From NCBI RefSeq assembly GCF_902150065.1, contig NC_043989.1:22449667-22513666 (forward strand): a stretch of DNA of 64,000 bases. Reading direction: 5' to 3'. The stretch is from Myripristis murdjan (lineage: Eukaryota; Chordata; Actinopteri; Holocentriformes; Holocentridae). The first letter of the stretch is position 1. Each line of letters starts with the position of its first letter. Below, in pieces: positions 35,302 to 48,392 of the stretch. Both the position numbers and the translations under genes were made by a program. The notes beneath the pieces are model-generated. The model was given only the letters and a program-made list of their open reading frames with translations, searched no databases and was not told the DNA's origin.

Positions 35302-37695
35302 ATGGGGTACAGTGGATATTTAGGCCTGCTCTACAGTTTTGCTTTCTCTGCTCAGCTGTTACATACCGTTAATGGAGACGTAAGCTACTCGATTCCCGAA
35401 GAAATGAAACGTGGATCTGTCATTGGAAATATAGCTAAGGACCTCGGTCTGGAAATGGGACAGTTATCTGCTCGGAAGGCCCGGGTTGACAGCGAATCAA
35501 ACCGTAAACGGTATTGTGACATAAATCTTATCACCGGGGATTTGATTGTCGCTGAAAGAATTGACAGAGAATCACTTTGCGGAGAAAAGGTATCTTGTAT
35601 CTTGATTTTTGAGCTGATTTTAGAGGGACCCTTGGAGTTGCACCGTATTTCACTTCAAATTCAAGATATCAATGACAACGCTCCTGTTTTCACTAAAGAA
35701 GAAATCAAGATTGAAATTAATGAATTGGCTGTTAAAGGATCTCGCTTTCGCGTGAACGAGGCGCATGATACGGATATAGGGCCAAACGCTGTTCAAAACT
35801 ATGTAATACAGAAAAATAATCACTTGGTACTGGAAATTCAGTCAAAATCAGATGGAAGTAAATTTGCTGAACTTGTGATGTATAAGGAATTAGATCGCGA
35901 AGAACAACAGGAGTTTAGATTACTTCTAACTGCATTAGACGGAGGCACACCTCAAAGATCTGGCACTGCAGTCATCCATGTTATTGTACTGGATGCCAAT
36001 GATAACGCTCCAGTGTTTAGCCAGAGTGTTTATCAGACCGATATTCCTGAAAACTCTCCTCTTGATACTGTGGTGCTTGCAGTGACTGCAACTGATGCAG
36101 ATGAGGGTCTGAATGGTGAAGTAACATATGAATTAATCCGCATTTCAGAAACAGGTAGAAAAACATTTATGTTAAATCCAACCACAGGTGAGATCAAACT
36201 CATAGGACCTTTGGATTTCGAGGAAGAGTCAACATATGAAATGCGTATAGAGGCCAAAGATGGATATGGCCTTACATCAGATTCCAAAGTCATAATTGAT
36301 ATCACAGATGTAAACGACAACCCCCCTGTAATAAACATAAAATCACTGACCAAGCCTATACCAGAGAACATGTCACCTGGTACAGAGGTGGGCATTATTA
36401 ACGTGCAGGATAGAGACTCTGAGATTAACCGACAGGTCCGCTGCTCCATTCAGCAAAACGTCCCTTTTAAGTTGGTACCTTCAATCAAAAACTACTATTC
36501 TCTGGTGACCACAGGCCACCTGGACCGTGAGCTGGTATCTGATTACAACATTACAATCACTGCTACAGACGAGGGCTCTCCTCCTCTTTCCTCCTCTAAA
36601 ATTGTTCAGTTGTCTGTAGGTGATGTGAACGACAATCCACCTGTGTTTGAGGAACAGTCCTACAGCACCTACGTGACTGAAAATAACAAACCTGGCTCCA
36701 CTTTATGTTCTGTTACTGCTCGAGACCCAGACTGGAGACAAAACGGTACAGTGATTTATTCTCTTTTACCTGGTGAGGTGAACGGGGCCCCGGTGTCCTC
36801 CTATCTCTCAGTTAACGGAGACAGTGGGGTGATCCACGCTGTGAGGTCGTTTGATTATGAACAGTTCAGGAGCTTTAAAGTCCAGGTGATGGCCAGAGAC
36901 AACGGTTCTCCTCCACTCAGCAGCAACGTGACCGTCAGTGTCTTCATAACGGATGTGAATGACAACTCTCCTCAGATACTGTACCCCGCCCCGGAGGGTA
37001 GCTCGTTCATGACCGAGCTGGTGCCCAGAGCTGCACACGGAGGCTCTCTGGTGTCCAAGGTGATAGCTGTGGACGCGGACTCCGGCCAGAACGCCTGGCT
37101 GTCCTATCATATAGTCAAATCCACTGATCCCGGACTTTTCACTATTGGTGTCCACAGCGGAGAGATCAGGACACAGCGGGACATTTCTGAATCTGACAGC
37201 ATGAAACAGAATCTCATTGTGGCAGTGAAAGATAATGGGAAGCCCTCTCTCTCTGCCACCTGCTCCATGTATTTACTTATTTCTGACAACTTGGCTGAGG
37301 TTCCAGAACTGAAGGATATGTCTTTTGATGAGAGCAGTTCCAAAGTGACCTCATATCTGATCATCGCGCTGGTGTCGGTCTCCACCTTTTTCCTGACCTT
37401 CATTATTATCATCCTGGGTTTGAGGTTTTGTCGCAGGAGAAAGCCCAGACTGTTGTTTGACGGGGCGGTCACCATCCCCAGCGCTTATCTCCCTCCCAAT
37501 TATGCAGACGTTGACGGCACAGGAACTTTACGCAGCACCTATAATTATGACTCTTACTTGACAACGGGTTCTAGAACCAGTGATTTCAAGTTCGTGACAT
37601 CTTACAATGACAACACGCTGCCTGTTGACCAGACTCTGAGCAAAAGCCCAACAGACTTCGTTGATAATTTTGAAGATTCTGACGTGTCCCCGGAG
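35302..37695 (+). CDS. pcdhg: Clustered protocadherin gamma-type variable exon 9
   Basis: Encodes 798 residues: signal peptide about 1-25 ([10 protein letters not shown]...HTVNG), EC1-EC6, membrane helix about 684-708, and a tail with PPNY. The start was chosen over an upstream-open frame of 117 codons because it aligns with the other signal peptides and fits the CSE spacing. EC2-EC3 are unique ([35 protein letters not shown]). EC5 has SYSTYVTEN for SYSAYVTEN, and EC6 has LVPRAAHGG, a variant shared with exons 11 and 12. The stalk reads [10 protein letters not shown]. The donor is GAG|GTAAGT, the strongest match to the splice consensus in the array. Confidence 0.95.
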
Positions 37696-38632
37696 GTAAG
37701 TGTTCCAGTTAAAAATTGAGTAGGTCATTTGTTTTTAAATCAATGACAATCCATTGAAAAAATGCACCAATAACAAAACAGAACCACAAACGTCGGTGCA
37801 TTTGTATATCAATGCAACATCGTTGACTAATGACGGTAAGCGAGAGGAAAAGTGGGGGGAAAACATTGATACATAAATCACTCATGGCGACTCAGGTCAC
37901 TTAACTAGCCTATGGAAGAGTGACAAGAATGATATGTCTTTCCCTTTTTTCTCCCCCTGACCGTGCATTACTACATTAAACCAAAATTTACTGTTTCAAA
38001 GAACCACTTCAAACTTACCTTTAAATGGATGCGTGCTCGTTGCCTAGAAGTTTTGTTTTTTACTGATGTGCGCTCATTTCTGTAATAGATATATTGCCAC
38101 ACCATACGCTAATGGAAAAGATTATTCCCACAGTCATAGCTTGTTTGAAGTGCTTTGCTTTCTGCATTTTTCAATCTTTTAACTACAAGCCGTGTCTGTA
38201 GAGCCATATGATAAGGTGTAGCAGCGTCCGTGTGTGCTGATCTTTTATTATTATTATTTATTTGTTTTATTTATTTTTGCTATGGATGTAATAATGGATG
38301 TAATGGATGTATGGATGTAAAAATCAGTAAATGTTATACCCAATGATCTTAGGGAGCTGCAAGGAGGTAATTTTTAATTCAAACGATTTCATATTATCAA
38401 TGTTTGGGAGGAGGGGGATGGTGATATGATAATAATAATGATGATGATGATGATGATATATTTCTAGAAGCAGCATTTTGCAGCCTCCATTCTGTATATC
38501 AATTAGCTCTGTTCAAAGAAAAAAAATCTCGACATGTGGTCGAATGAGGACATATTTTTAGGGGACATGTGGATGACCTGATTTTCAATTAAGTTAATTT
38601 GTGTTAGAGAGACATCTTTGAACAAAACCTTG

Positions 38633-38667
<35 letters not shown>

Positions 38668-39176
38668 GTTTTCAGCATAGCAACATACAGTAGCCTATTT
38701 TGAAATGCACTCTCATTTGCTTAAAATTACACGTGTGAATGCAGCGTGCAAAATGTAACATTTACTGCTTTGTCTTCATACAAGAATAGACTACTTTATG
38801 CAGGCAGAAATTGTGAAGCTGCCCACGAAGAAGGTAACACGGCTATGGCCTGTTTCATTACTTCTTCGGCCAGGCAATACAACGTGAGGAAATACTGATC
38901 TCTCAACTTGAGGTTTTCAGTTTTTGAACTTAGTGGCCAGACGGTTTATTCATGTCGTATATGACTCAGAACACACTGTGTCGCTGTCTGCCAACTTACT
39001 TGGAAACATTGCATTAGGTTCTTTGCAGTTGTGGTGCGGTTGTGGAATCGTGGTGCTGATTTTTTTTTTCCACCGCCAAGATTCTCCTGATTTAACCAAC
39101 CATTTCCTGAGTGGAGTGAAATATCACTTAGTATATATTCTGCATTTCCTGTGGATATCGTTTGTAATTTCAAATC
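37696..39176. other. Spacer between exons 9 and 10
   Basis: Contains short ATGGATGT-type repeats (about 38283-38325), an ATG/ATA triplet tract near 38430-38458, a poly-A run (about 38634-38663) and the exon 10 CSE. A very weak RE1 half-like sequence lies at about 38224-38241. No gene was seen. Confidence 0.65.
38971..38997 (+). promoter_or_regulatory. Protocadherin promoter CSE, exon 10
   Basis: CACTGTGTCGCTGTCTGCCAAC, with CGCT at 38982-38985. It lies about 195 bp before the ATG. The downstream half (CTGCCAAC) is diverged. Confidence 0.8.
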
Positions 39177-41564
39177 ATGGAACACCGAGGATTTTCAAAG
39201 CTTGGCCTGGTCAGCCGCTTTGTCGTCGTCTGTCTAATTGCGCTGCAAACCGTCTGTGGTGAAGTGAGCTATTCTTTTCCAGAGGAGATGAAACCCGGAT
39301 CAGTCATTGGGAATTTAGCCAAAGATCTTGGACTGATCATAGACAGTCTTTCAATTCGCAAAGCCCGCATTGATTCCGACGAGAATAGCAACCCATACTG
39401 TATTATTAATCTGAAAACTGGGGATCTAAGTCTCGCTGAGCGACTCGACAGAGAGAGTCTTTGTGGCAAGAAACCTTCGTGCATTTTACAACAAGAACTA
39501 GTACTGGAGAACCCATTAGAGCTTCACCGTATTAGTCTTCTTATTCAAGACATTAATGACAACTTTCCCCAATTTAAACGGGAATTAATTCGACTAGAGA
39601 TAAGAGAATCCGCAGAAAAGGACACTCGATTCCTGATAGAAGAAGCACATGATTCAGACATTGGTCAAAATTCGGTTCAAATGTATAGCCTACAAAAGAA
39701 TGAAAATTTCATATTAGTGACTGATAGCAGCCAAGTTGAAATTGCTCTGGACAATAAACTTGATCGAGAGAAACAACAAGATATTAAATTGCTTCTCACA
39801 GCTGTTGATGGTGGGTCTCCTCAGAAATCAGGTACGGTTGTTATACAAGTCACTGTGCTGGATGCGAATGATAATGCTCCAGTGTTTAGCCAGTCCGTGT
39901 ATAAAGCCAGGGTGCCTGAAAACTCTCCTTTAGGTACTGTAGTGGTTACAGTGAGTGCTACTGATGCAGATGAAGGTGTGAATGGAGACGTGACATTTGA
40001 CTTCGGTCATGTTTCAGAGGAAGATGAAAAACTGTTTTCTATTGACAGCAAAACAGGAGAAATTGCAGTAATTGGTGTTACAGACTTTGAGAGAATGACC
40101 TCATTTGAATTACCAGTCATTGCCTCAGATGGCTTGGGATTGAGCTCGTACACTAAAGTCTGCATAGATCTTGTTGATGTAAATGACAACGCCCCAGTGA
40201 TTCATATAAAATCATTGACCAATCCCATACAAGAGAACGTGTCACCTGGTACAGAGGTGGGCATCATTAATGTGCAGGATAGAGACTCTGGGACTAACAG
40301 ACAGGTCCGCTGCTTCATTCACCAAAACGTACCTTTTAAGTTGGTTCCTTCCATCAAAAACTACTATTCTCTGGTGACCACGGACTACCTGGATCGTGAA
40401 TTGCTGTCTGATTACAATATCACAATCGTTGCCACTGACGAGGGCTCTCCTCCTCTTTCCTCCTCTAAAATTGTTCAGTTTTCTGTAGCTGACGTCAACG
40501 ACAACCCACCTGTGTTTGAGGAACAGACTTACAGCGCATATGTGACTGAAAATAACAAACCTGGCTCCACTTTATGTTCTCTTACTGCTCGAGACCCAGA
40601 CTGGAGACAAAACGGTACAGTGATTTATTCCCTTTTACCCGGTGAGGTGAACGGGGCCCCGGTGTCCTCCTTTCTCTCAGTTAACGGAGACACTGGGGTG
40701 ATCCACGCTGTGCGGTCGTTTGATTATGAACAGTTCAGGAGCTTTAAAGTCCAGGTGATGGCCAGAGACAACGGTTCTCCTCCGCTCAGCAGCAACGTGA
40801 CTGTCAGTGTCTTCATAACGGATGTGAATGACAACTCTCCTCAGATACTGTACCCCGCCCCGGAGGGCAGCTCGTTCATGACCGAGCTGGTGCCCAAAGC
40901 TGCACACGGAGGCTCTCTGGTGTCCAAGGTGATAGCGGTGGACGCAGACTCCGGCCAGAACGCCTGGCTGTCCTATCATATCGTCAAATCCACTGATCCC
41001 GGACTTTTCTCTATTGGTGTCCACAGCGGAGAGATCAGGACACAGCGGGACATTTCTGAATCTGAAAGCATGAAACAGAATCTCATTGTGGCGGTGAGAG
41101 ATAACGGGCAGCCCTCTCTCTCTGCCACCTGTTCCATATATTTGCTTATTTCTGACAACTTGGCTGAAGTTCCAGAACTGAAGGATATGTCTTATGATGA
41201 GAGCAGTTCCAAAGTGACCTCATATCTGATCATCGCGCTGGTGTCCGTCTCCACCTTTTTCCTTACCTTCATTATTGTCATTGTGGGTGTGAGGTTTTGT
41301 CGCAGGCAGAAGCCCAGATTGTTGTTTGATGGAACTGTTGCCATCCCCAGTGCGTATTTGCCTCCTAATTATGCAGATGTTGAAGGCACAGGAACTTTAC
41401 GCAGCACTTATAATTATGACACCTACTTGACAACGGGATCTAGAACCAGTGACTTCAAGTTTGTGAGCTCTTACAATGAGGACACGCTGCCTGCAGGCCA
41501 GAGTTTGAGAAAAAGTCCAACAGACTTTACTGAAGCATTCGGACAGTCCGGGGATTCTCCTGAG
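39177..41564 (+). CDS. pcdhg: Clustered protocadherin gamma-type variable exon 10
   Basis: Encodes 796 residues: signal peptide about 1-28 ([10 protein letters not shown]...QTVCG), EC1-EC6, membrane helix about 682-706, and a tail with PPNY. It is among the most diverged copies. EC1 lacks the CDINL motif ([20 protein letters not shown]). EC3 has [16 protein letters not shown]4 starts [10 protein letters not shown] where others have [10 protein letters not shown]. The membrane exit is [16 protein letters not shown] and the tail has GTVAIPSAY and VEGTGTL. The signal peptide and the EC1 start ([10 protein letters not shown]) resemble exon 14 ([10 protein letters not shown]). The exon ends in phase 0 at GAG|GTAGGC. 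Confidence 0.95.
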
Positions 41565-41885
41565 GTAGGCCCCGATACAACATGATATTTTGATATATGA
41601 ACAGTAAATTTTATGTGACTTATTGGTAAAAAAAAAAAAAAAAAAAGTCTTATTAAATTATTAGACATGAGCCGTCAATGTCACACCACGGATCGATCCT
41701 CACATTTTTATCAGTCACGTTAAAATTGTCTAGTCCTGAAGTTATTTTCTGTCTTTTCCCTGAATTTTTTATTTATTCATTTTTTTCCTGATAAATCGCA
41801 TTGTATCTCAGTAACAGCTATATATAGTGGCAAGGTGTATAATAGTTTGGCAGCTTGAGTGTGTGTTGCAAACAGAAACACAGAA

Positions 41886-41921
<36 letters not shown>

Positions 41922-42069
41922 ACACGCATAAACACAAACAGACACATACATATATGTTTTGCAAATAATTTTATGTCTATAGATTTTGTTTATAATGTTA
42001 AACTTTTGACCAAAAGCTCGTTGATGAATCAGAGAAGCAGACTACAGTGTTAAAACACTCTCCTCTAAA

Positions 42070-42090
42070 ATCTCTGTCCATGGTGCTGAA
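42070..42090 (-). promoter_or_regulatory. RE1/NRSE (REST site), exon 11
   Basis: TCTCTGTCCATGGTGCTGAA on the + strand; the central core is intact (17 of 21 by hand). It lies about 340 bp before the CSE, with the GA repeat between them. Confidence 0.7.
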
Positions 42091-42241
42091 TCTGCTATCA
42101 CTGTGAGGAGTTAAACGGCCAAATCGTCGACCTCAACACAAATCAATTACTCAAATAATCAATCAGTCATTAATTAATCAAACAGTTAATTAATTAAAAG
42201 TAATTAAATGAATCAAAACAACACAAACAAAGCGGAAATTC

Positions 42242-42244
<3 letters not shown>

Positions 42245-42305
<61 letters not shown>
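42245..42305. repeat. (GA)n microsatellite
   Basis: About 30 AG units between the RE1 and the CSE of exon 11. Confidence 0.95.
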
Positions 42306-42307
<2 letters not shown>

Positions 42308-42422
42308 ACGTGATGTTTTTAATCAAGTGCAAAAAAAAATGTCATTTCGAGTTTGACTGGATCATCGTGTCAACACTGGGAATATTCATTCATCCGGTAT
42401 TTATGTGTAATATGTGAAATAA

Positions 42423-42482
42423 ACCCAGAGGGTCGCTGTTGACCTGCTGATTGGAGAAGAGTTAACGTCTCCACCCACTGCA
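42423..42482 (+). promoter_or_regulatory. Protocadherin promoter CSE, exon 11
   Basis: ACCCAGAGGGTCGCTGTTGACC (CGCT at 42434-42437), followed by ACGTCTCCACCCACTGCAAT. The block is shared with exons 12 and 13 and lies about 243 bp before the ATG. Confidence 0.85.
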
Positions 42483-42676
42483 ATGATAGAGTAGTCCCAA
42501 CCTCTTTAGCAATGTCCCTGTGCTAAAAAAAAAAACGGTATCTGTGGCTTTTAACAGTACATATTCATACTGCATGGAAATATATTCACCTTAATTAAAG
42601 AGCACTTCTGGAAAAAAAAATCACTGCGACAACGATATCAAAGGCTAAATGTCGGTGTTATAGAGCTCGACAAAGA

Positions 42677-45067
42677 ATGGGACACAAAGGAAATTCGCTG
42701 CTGGGCCTTGCATACGGTTTTGCTCTGTTCAGCCACTTCACCGCTGGAGAACTGAGCTATTCTATTCCGGAGGAAATGAAACGTGGATCCATTATTGGAA
42801 ATGTAGCGAAGGATCTCGGGCTTGATGTGGGAAGATTATTTGCTCGCAAGGCCCGTATAGACACCGAGCAAGATCACAAGCGTTACTGTGAAATTGATAT
42901 AAAAACGGGCAGTTTGGTCGTCGGGGAAAGGATCGACAGAGAAGAGCTGTGCGGAGAGAAGGTATCGTGTATGCTGAAATTCGAGTTGGTCCTAGAGAGC
43001 CCATTGGAGCTGCATCGTGTTTCACTGCTTATTCAGGATGTAAACGACAATTCGCCCGTTTTCCCGAAGGATACTATAAAACTGGAAATAAGAGAATCAG
43101 CTGACAAAGGAGCACGGTATCGGGTTAACGAGGCACATGACGCTGATATCGGACAAAACGCTGTTCAGATCTACAGTTTACAAAAGAATGACAATTTTGT
43201 TTTATCTGTTCGTGGCGATACCGATGGATCTAAAACTGTAGAGATGGTATTAGATAATGAACTTGACCGTGAAAAGCAACACGACTTAAATCTAGTGCTT
43301 GTTGCAGTTGATGGAGGCAGTCCTCAAAGATCCGGAACTGCCGTCATACAGGTCACTGTATTGGACGCTAATGATAACGCTCCAGTATTTAGCAAGGCCG
43401 TGTATAGAGTCAGTCTATCTGAAAACTCTCCTCTAGATACTGTTGTCCTTACTGTGACTGCCACTGATGTAGATGAGGGAGTTAACGGAGAAGTGACATA
43501 TGAGTTTAGTCGCATTTCAGAGAGGGCTAAAAAACTATTCTCACTTAGCAGCAAAACTGGAGAGATAACAGTATCAGGACCAATTGATTTCGAAAGCGAT
43601 TCTTCATATGAGGTGCGCATTGATGCCAAAGATGGGTTTGGGCTTTCATCTGACTGTAAAGTAATAATTGATATAACTGATGTAAATGACAACGCCCCCG
43701 TGATTTATCTGAAATCGCTGACTAATCCCATACCAGAGAACGTGTCACCTGGTACAGAGGTGGGCATCATTAACGTGCAGGACAGAGACTCCGGAAATAA
43801 CCGACAGGTCCGCTGCTCCATTCAGCAAAACGTTCCTTTTAAGTTGGTCTCTTCCATCAAAAACTATTATTCACTGGTGACCACGGGCCACCTTGACCGT
43901 GAACTACTGTCTCAGTATAATATTACAGTCGTTGCTTTTGACGAGGGATCTCCCCCTCTTTCCTCTTCTAAAATTGTTTATTTTTCTGTAGCTGACGTCA
44001 ACGACAACCCACCTGTTTTTGAGGAACAGTCCTACAGCGCCTTTGTGACTGAAAATAACAAACCTGGCTCCACTTTATGTTCTGTTACTGCTCGAGACCC
44101 AGACTGGAGACAAAACGGTACAGTGATTTATTCTCTTTTACCTGGTGAGGTGAACGGGGCCCCGGTGTCCTCCTATCTCTCAGTTAACGGAGACAGTGGG
44201 GTGATCCACGCTGTGAGGTCGTTTGATTATGAACAGTTCAGGAGCTTTAAAGTCCAGGTGATGGCCAGAGACAACGGTTCTCCTCCGCTCAGCAGCAACG
44301 TGACCGTCAGTGTCTTCATAACGGATGTGAATGACAACTCTCCTCAGATACTGTACCCCGCCCCGGAGGGTAGCTCGTTCATGACCGAGCTGGTGCCCAG
44401 AGCTGCACACGGAGGCTCTCTGGTGTCCAAGGTGATAGCGGTGGACGCGGACTCCGGCCAGAACGCCTGGCTGTCCTATCATATAGTCAAATCCACTGAT
44501 CCCGGACTTTTCACTATTGGTGTCCACAGCGGAGAGATCAGGACACAGCGGGACATTTCTGAATCTGACCACATGAAACAAAACCTCATTGTGGCAGTGA
44601 AAGATAATGGGCAGCCCTCTCTCTCTGCCACCTGTTCCATGTATTTACTTATTTCTGACAACTTGGCTGAGGTGCCAGAACTGAAAGATATGTCCTATGA
44701 TGAAAACAATTCAAAGCTGACCTCCTATCTGATCATCGCGTTGGTGTCCGTTTCCACCATTTTTCTGACCTTCATTATTATCATCCTGGGTTTGAAGTTT
44801 TGTCGCAGGAGAAAGCCCAGACTCTTGTTTGACGGGGCGGTCGCCATCCCCAGCGCGTATCTCCCTCCCAATTACGCAGAGGTTGACGGCACAGGAACTT
44901 TACGCAGCACTTATAATTATGATGCCTATTTGACAACGGGATCAAGAACCAGTGACTTTAAATTCGTGAGCTCTTACAATGAGGACACCCTTCCTGCTGA
45001 TCAAACTCTCAGAAAAAGTTTGACAGACTTTGCCGAAGCGTTTGGTCCGTCAGAGGAGTCTCCAGAG
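42677..45067 (+). CDS. pcdhg: Clustered protocadherin gamma-type variable exon 11
   Basis: Encodes 797 residues: signal peptide about 1-24 ([10 protein letters not shown]...HFTAG), EC1-EC6, membrane helix about 683-707, and a tail with PPNY. First of a tandem triplet with exons 12 and 13, sharing [20 protein letters not shown] in EC1 and [20 protein letters not shown] in EC3. EC4-EC5 have an unusual stretch ([33 protein letters not shown]) where the sisters carry the common version. EC6 has [10 protein letters not shown] for [10 protein letters not shown]. The upstream ATG used in sister exons is followed here by a stop, so the start at 42677 is secure. The exon ends in phase 0 at GAG|GTAGGC. 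Confidence 0.95.
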
Positions 45068-45390
45068 GTAGGCTAAACATAACATAGTGTTTTGTGTTGG
45101 GGACGTAAGCGTATTTTCATGATAGTTTTTAAAGGTTTTAAATTGTGTCCTTCTAGCAGGTATACAATAATGAGTAAACATAGGCATATCATTTCTTTTT
45201 GATCAAAGACTTGCTCTTTTTGGTCATTTCATATATCACTTGAAAATCACCTCCATCACGTCACTTTTTTTTTTTTTTTTTACCCCTTTTGAAATACATG
45301 TTTTTCGTCCTGATTAAAAGTCTTAGGCTAATTACAGCCAGACATTTTGTGACACCATTTGGTCTCTTCTTGAACGTAGTTGGAAAATTC

Positions 45391-45393
<3 letters not shown>

Positions 45394-45447
<54 letters not shown>

Positions 45448-45458
45448 TTGATCAATAT

Positions 45459-45540
<82 letters not shown>

Positions 45541-45544
45541 TTGA

Positions 45545-45598
<54 letters not shown>

Positions 45599-45603
45599 TT
45601 GAT
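45394..45603. repeat. (TA)n microsatellite with three TTAATTGATC units
   Basis: Three TA tracts, each ending in TTAATTGATC or close to it. It looks like an expansion of a larger unit of TA tract plus that decamer. The corresponding place in the exon 12-13 spacer holds the second Tc1-type element. Confidence 0.9.
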
Positions 45604-45951
45604 CAAAGTGTGTCCTGGTGTGGAAAATCTCTGTGAGATTTACATTTTATTTATTTATTTATTTATTTTTCTTGTTAAAAGTCATCTGCTGAATCTATCA
45701 AGATTACTTTGACCAGACAGGTGAACTTTAGCACCAAAGAAACTGATCGGAATAACAACAACAATAACAGCATTACTTAACAATAATAATCATAATTATC
45801 ATCATCATGAATTTGATCAGATTTTTGCTTATTTGTAAGACATTTACCTTGACTTCAGTTTTGCTTTCATGTCGGACACTTGTGTCACAATGCAATGCTT
45901 GTAATAACGATGCAGTACTGCTAAAAATAACACTAGTGGTCTTCAGAGATA

Positions 45952-47209
45952 CACTATGTTGCCAAAAGTATTCGCTCATCTATCCAAATCATTGAATTCA
46001 GGTGTTCCAATCACTTCCATGACCACAGGTGTATAAAATCAAGCACCTAGGCATGCAGACTACTTCTACAAACATTTGTGAAAGAATGGGTCGCTCTCAG
46101 GAGCTCAGTGAATTCCAGCATGGTGCTGTAATAGTAATGTAATAGGATGCCACCTGTGCAGTAAGTCCAGTTGTGAAACTTCCTCGCTACTAAATATTCC
46201 ACAATCAACTTTTAGTGGTACTATAACAAAGTAGAAGCGATTGGGAACGACAGCAACTCAGCCACGGAGTGGTAGGCCACATAAAATCACAGAGCGGGGT
46301 CAGCGGATGCTGAGACGCATAGTGCGCAGAGGACGCCAACTTTCTGCAGAGTCGATAGCTTGAGACCTTTAAACTTCATGTGATCTTCAGATTAGCTCAA
46401 GAGCAGTGCGTAGAGAGCTTCATGGAATGGGTTTCCATGGCCGAGCAGCTGCATCCAAGCCTTACATCACCAAGCACAATGCAAAGCATCGGATGCAGCG
46501 GTGTAAAGCACGCCGCCACTGGACTCTAGAGCAGTGGACACGTGTTCTCTGCAGTGACGAGTCACGCTTCTCCGTCTGGCAATCTGATGGACGAGTCTGG
46601 GTTTGGTGGTTGCCAAGAGAATGGTACTTGTCTGACTGCATTGTGCCAAGTGTAAAGTTTGGTGGAGGGGGGATTATGGTGTGGGGTTGTTTTTCGGACG
46701 TTGGGCTCGGCCCCTTAGTTCCAGTGAAAGGAACTCTTAATGCTTCAGCATACAAAGACATTTTGGACAATTTCATGCTCCCAACTTTGTGGGAACAGTT
46801 TGGAGATGGCCCTTCCTGTTCCAACACGACTGCGCACCAGTGCACAAAGCAAGGTCCATAAAGACATGGATAAGCGAGTTTGGTGTGGAAGAACTTGACT
46901 GGCCTGCACAGAGTCCTGACCTCAACCCGAGAGAACACCTTTGGGATGAATTAGAGCGGAGACTGCGAGCCAGGCCTTCTTGTCCAACATCAGTGTTTGA
47001 CCTCACAAATGCACTTCTGGAAGAATGGTCAAAAATTCCCATAAACACACTCCTAAACCTTGTGGAAAGCCTTCCTAGAAGAGTTGAAGCTGTTATAGCT
47101 GCAAAGGACGGGCCCACATCATATTAAATCCTATGGTTTAAGAATGGGATGTCACTCATGTTCATATGTGTGTGAAGGCAGCCGAGCGAATACTTTTGGC
47201 AATATAGTG
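45952..47209 (+). mobile_element. Tc1/mariner transposon, near full length, inactive
   Basis: About 1.26 kb with terminal inverted repeats (CACTATGTTGCCAAAAGT at the left, ACTTTTGGCAATATAGTG at the right) and a TA target duplication (45950-45951 and 47210-47211). It encodes a DDE transposase on the + strand from about 46086 (MGRSQELSEFQHGA) to 47127. The catalytic core is visible as SDESRFSVW and, in another frame, [15 protein letters not shown] and SPDLNPREHLWDE. Early stop codons and at least one frameshift near 46820 break it. The paralogous empty site is present at 52383-52384. Confidence 0.92.
46086..47127 (+). pseudogene. Tc1-type DD34E transposase pseudogene
   Basis: It would cut and paste the element. 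The N-terminal helix-turn-helix part (46086-about 46400) is interrupted by stops. The middle part is open from about 46406 to 46861 ([20 protein letters not shown]...). The C-terminal part continues in another frame to 47127 (ending LPRRVEAVIAAKDGPTSY). The change of frame near 46820 separates the second Asp region from the SDES motif. Typical fish Tc1-type transposases are about 340 residues, which this total span fits. Confidence 0.88.
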
Positions 47210-47588
47210 TAGCTCTACGATTGCATATTTGTTGGCATTTTTCTTTTCTTCCTTTTTTCCATAAACATCTAAGTTTTTCACAGAGAAAACAAGGCAATAT
47301 TTGATCCACATCTTCTCTCCTGAATAGAATTGCGGAGACATTCATGTATTCCAAAAATTTCACTGATGTACAAATGTAATTTATTCTGACACTCACACTT
47401 TATTTTTACAGATGCTTTTGGTCCGTTCAGAATTAAAACATTTGCAAAACATTTATCTCATCTCAATAGTTGAAGGTGCGAGATATGGGCAAAGTTTGGA
47501 ATTGCTTCATACAACTGCTTTTTGCAGAATATATTCACTTTATAATGGATCAACGTTTTAGTCTACATTTCTAGGCAGTCTTCACTCG

Positions 47589-47590
<2 letters not shown>

Positions 47591-47638
<48 letters not shown>
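47591..47638. repeat. (CA)n microsatellite
   Basis: About 24 CA units. A shorter allele sits at the paralogous position 52762-52797. Confidence 0.95.
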
Positions 47639-47640
<2 letters not shown>

Positions 47641-48074
47641 TATTCTGTTCTGTTAAAACGACATTTATGTATCTTATTTATCTGTTAGCTTCTGTACGTT
47701 AGGGGCAGACATCTGTTATATGAAAAGAAAAAAAAGCAAGTGAAATTAACTTTAAAAAAAAAAAAAATCCAATTATTATTTTAAGAGACGATTTTAAAAT
47801 TGACTGTCTTGTCTGTTGCACTGTTGAGATTGTGACACTTACCTGCCCTTTATCAGCGCTTGAATAGGCCTCAAAATACAAAAAAGACAAAAAAAAACCT
47901 TTGTTCGTCGTCAGTTGCTAAAGGTCTAAATATCTTACATTTGCATCACTTTTTGACTGCATGTTTGTGATTTTAATTCCAAGGACAAAAGAGTCGTTGA
48001 TTAGTCTGTTGTTCGCTCACAGTAACAGTTGGAGGCAATAATTGTGAAAATAATGAATGCGTTTTTTCCGTTCA

Positions 48075-48095
48075 AACTCTGTTCATGGTGCTGAA
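48075..48095 (-). promoter_or_regulatory. RE1/NRSE, exon 12
   Basis: CTCTGTTCATGGTGCTGAA on the + strand (16 of 21 by hand; one change in GTCC). It lies about 250 bp before the CSE and is paralogous to 53252-53272. Confidence 0.6.
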
Positions 48096-48332
48096 CACAA
48101 TCACGGGAAGAGCGTTTTAAGGCACTTAATTATCCTTTTTTGTTTGTTTGTTTGAGAGGTGTGAAAAGGGGATTCCAGTGAGTTGGTGTTCGTGGTGTGT
48201 GGTTAGCGTGTTTTTTTCCTTACGTTTTCCTGCAGCTGTTGGGAGAGGGGGAAATCTGCTTTTTACATCACATCATAATGTCAGCTGTGGGGACTCATCT
48301 TGATTTCGGCGTCGGCGTAATAATTGAAATAA

Positions 48333-48392
48333 ACCCAGAGTGTCGCTGTTGACCTACTGATTTGAAACGAATTCACGTCTCCACCCACTGCA
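48333..48392 (+). promoter_or_regulatory. Protocadherin promoter CSE, exon 12
   Basis: CCAGAGTGTCGCTGTTGACC (CGCT at 48344-48347) followed by ACGTCTCCACCCACTGCAAT, as in exons 11 and 13. It is 236 bp before the ATG. Confidence 0.85.

Larger units (their letters stand above)
41565..42676. other. Spacer between exons 10 and 11
   Basis: The shortest spacer. Holds a poly-A run (about 41630-41645), a CA repeat (about 41879-41911), a strong RE1, a long GA microsatellite and the exon 11 CSE. Confidence 0.7.

Noticed and set aside
38224-38241. RE1-like sequence before exon 10
   Set aside because: GTCCGTGTGTGCTGAT has an extra base in the core and is too weak to list as a site.
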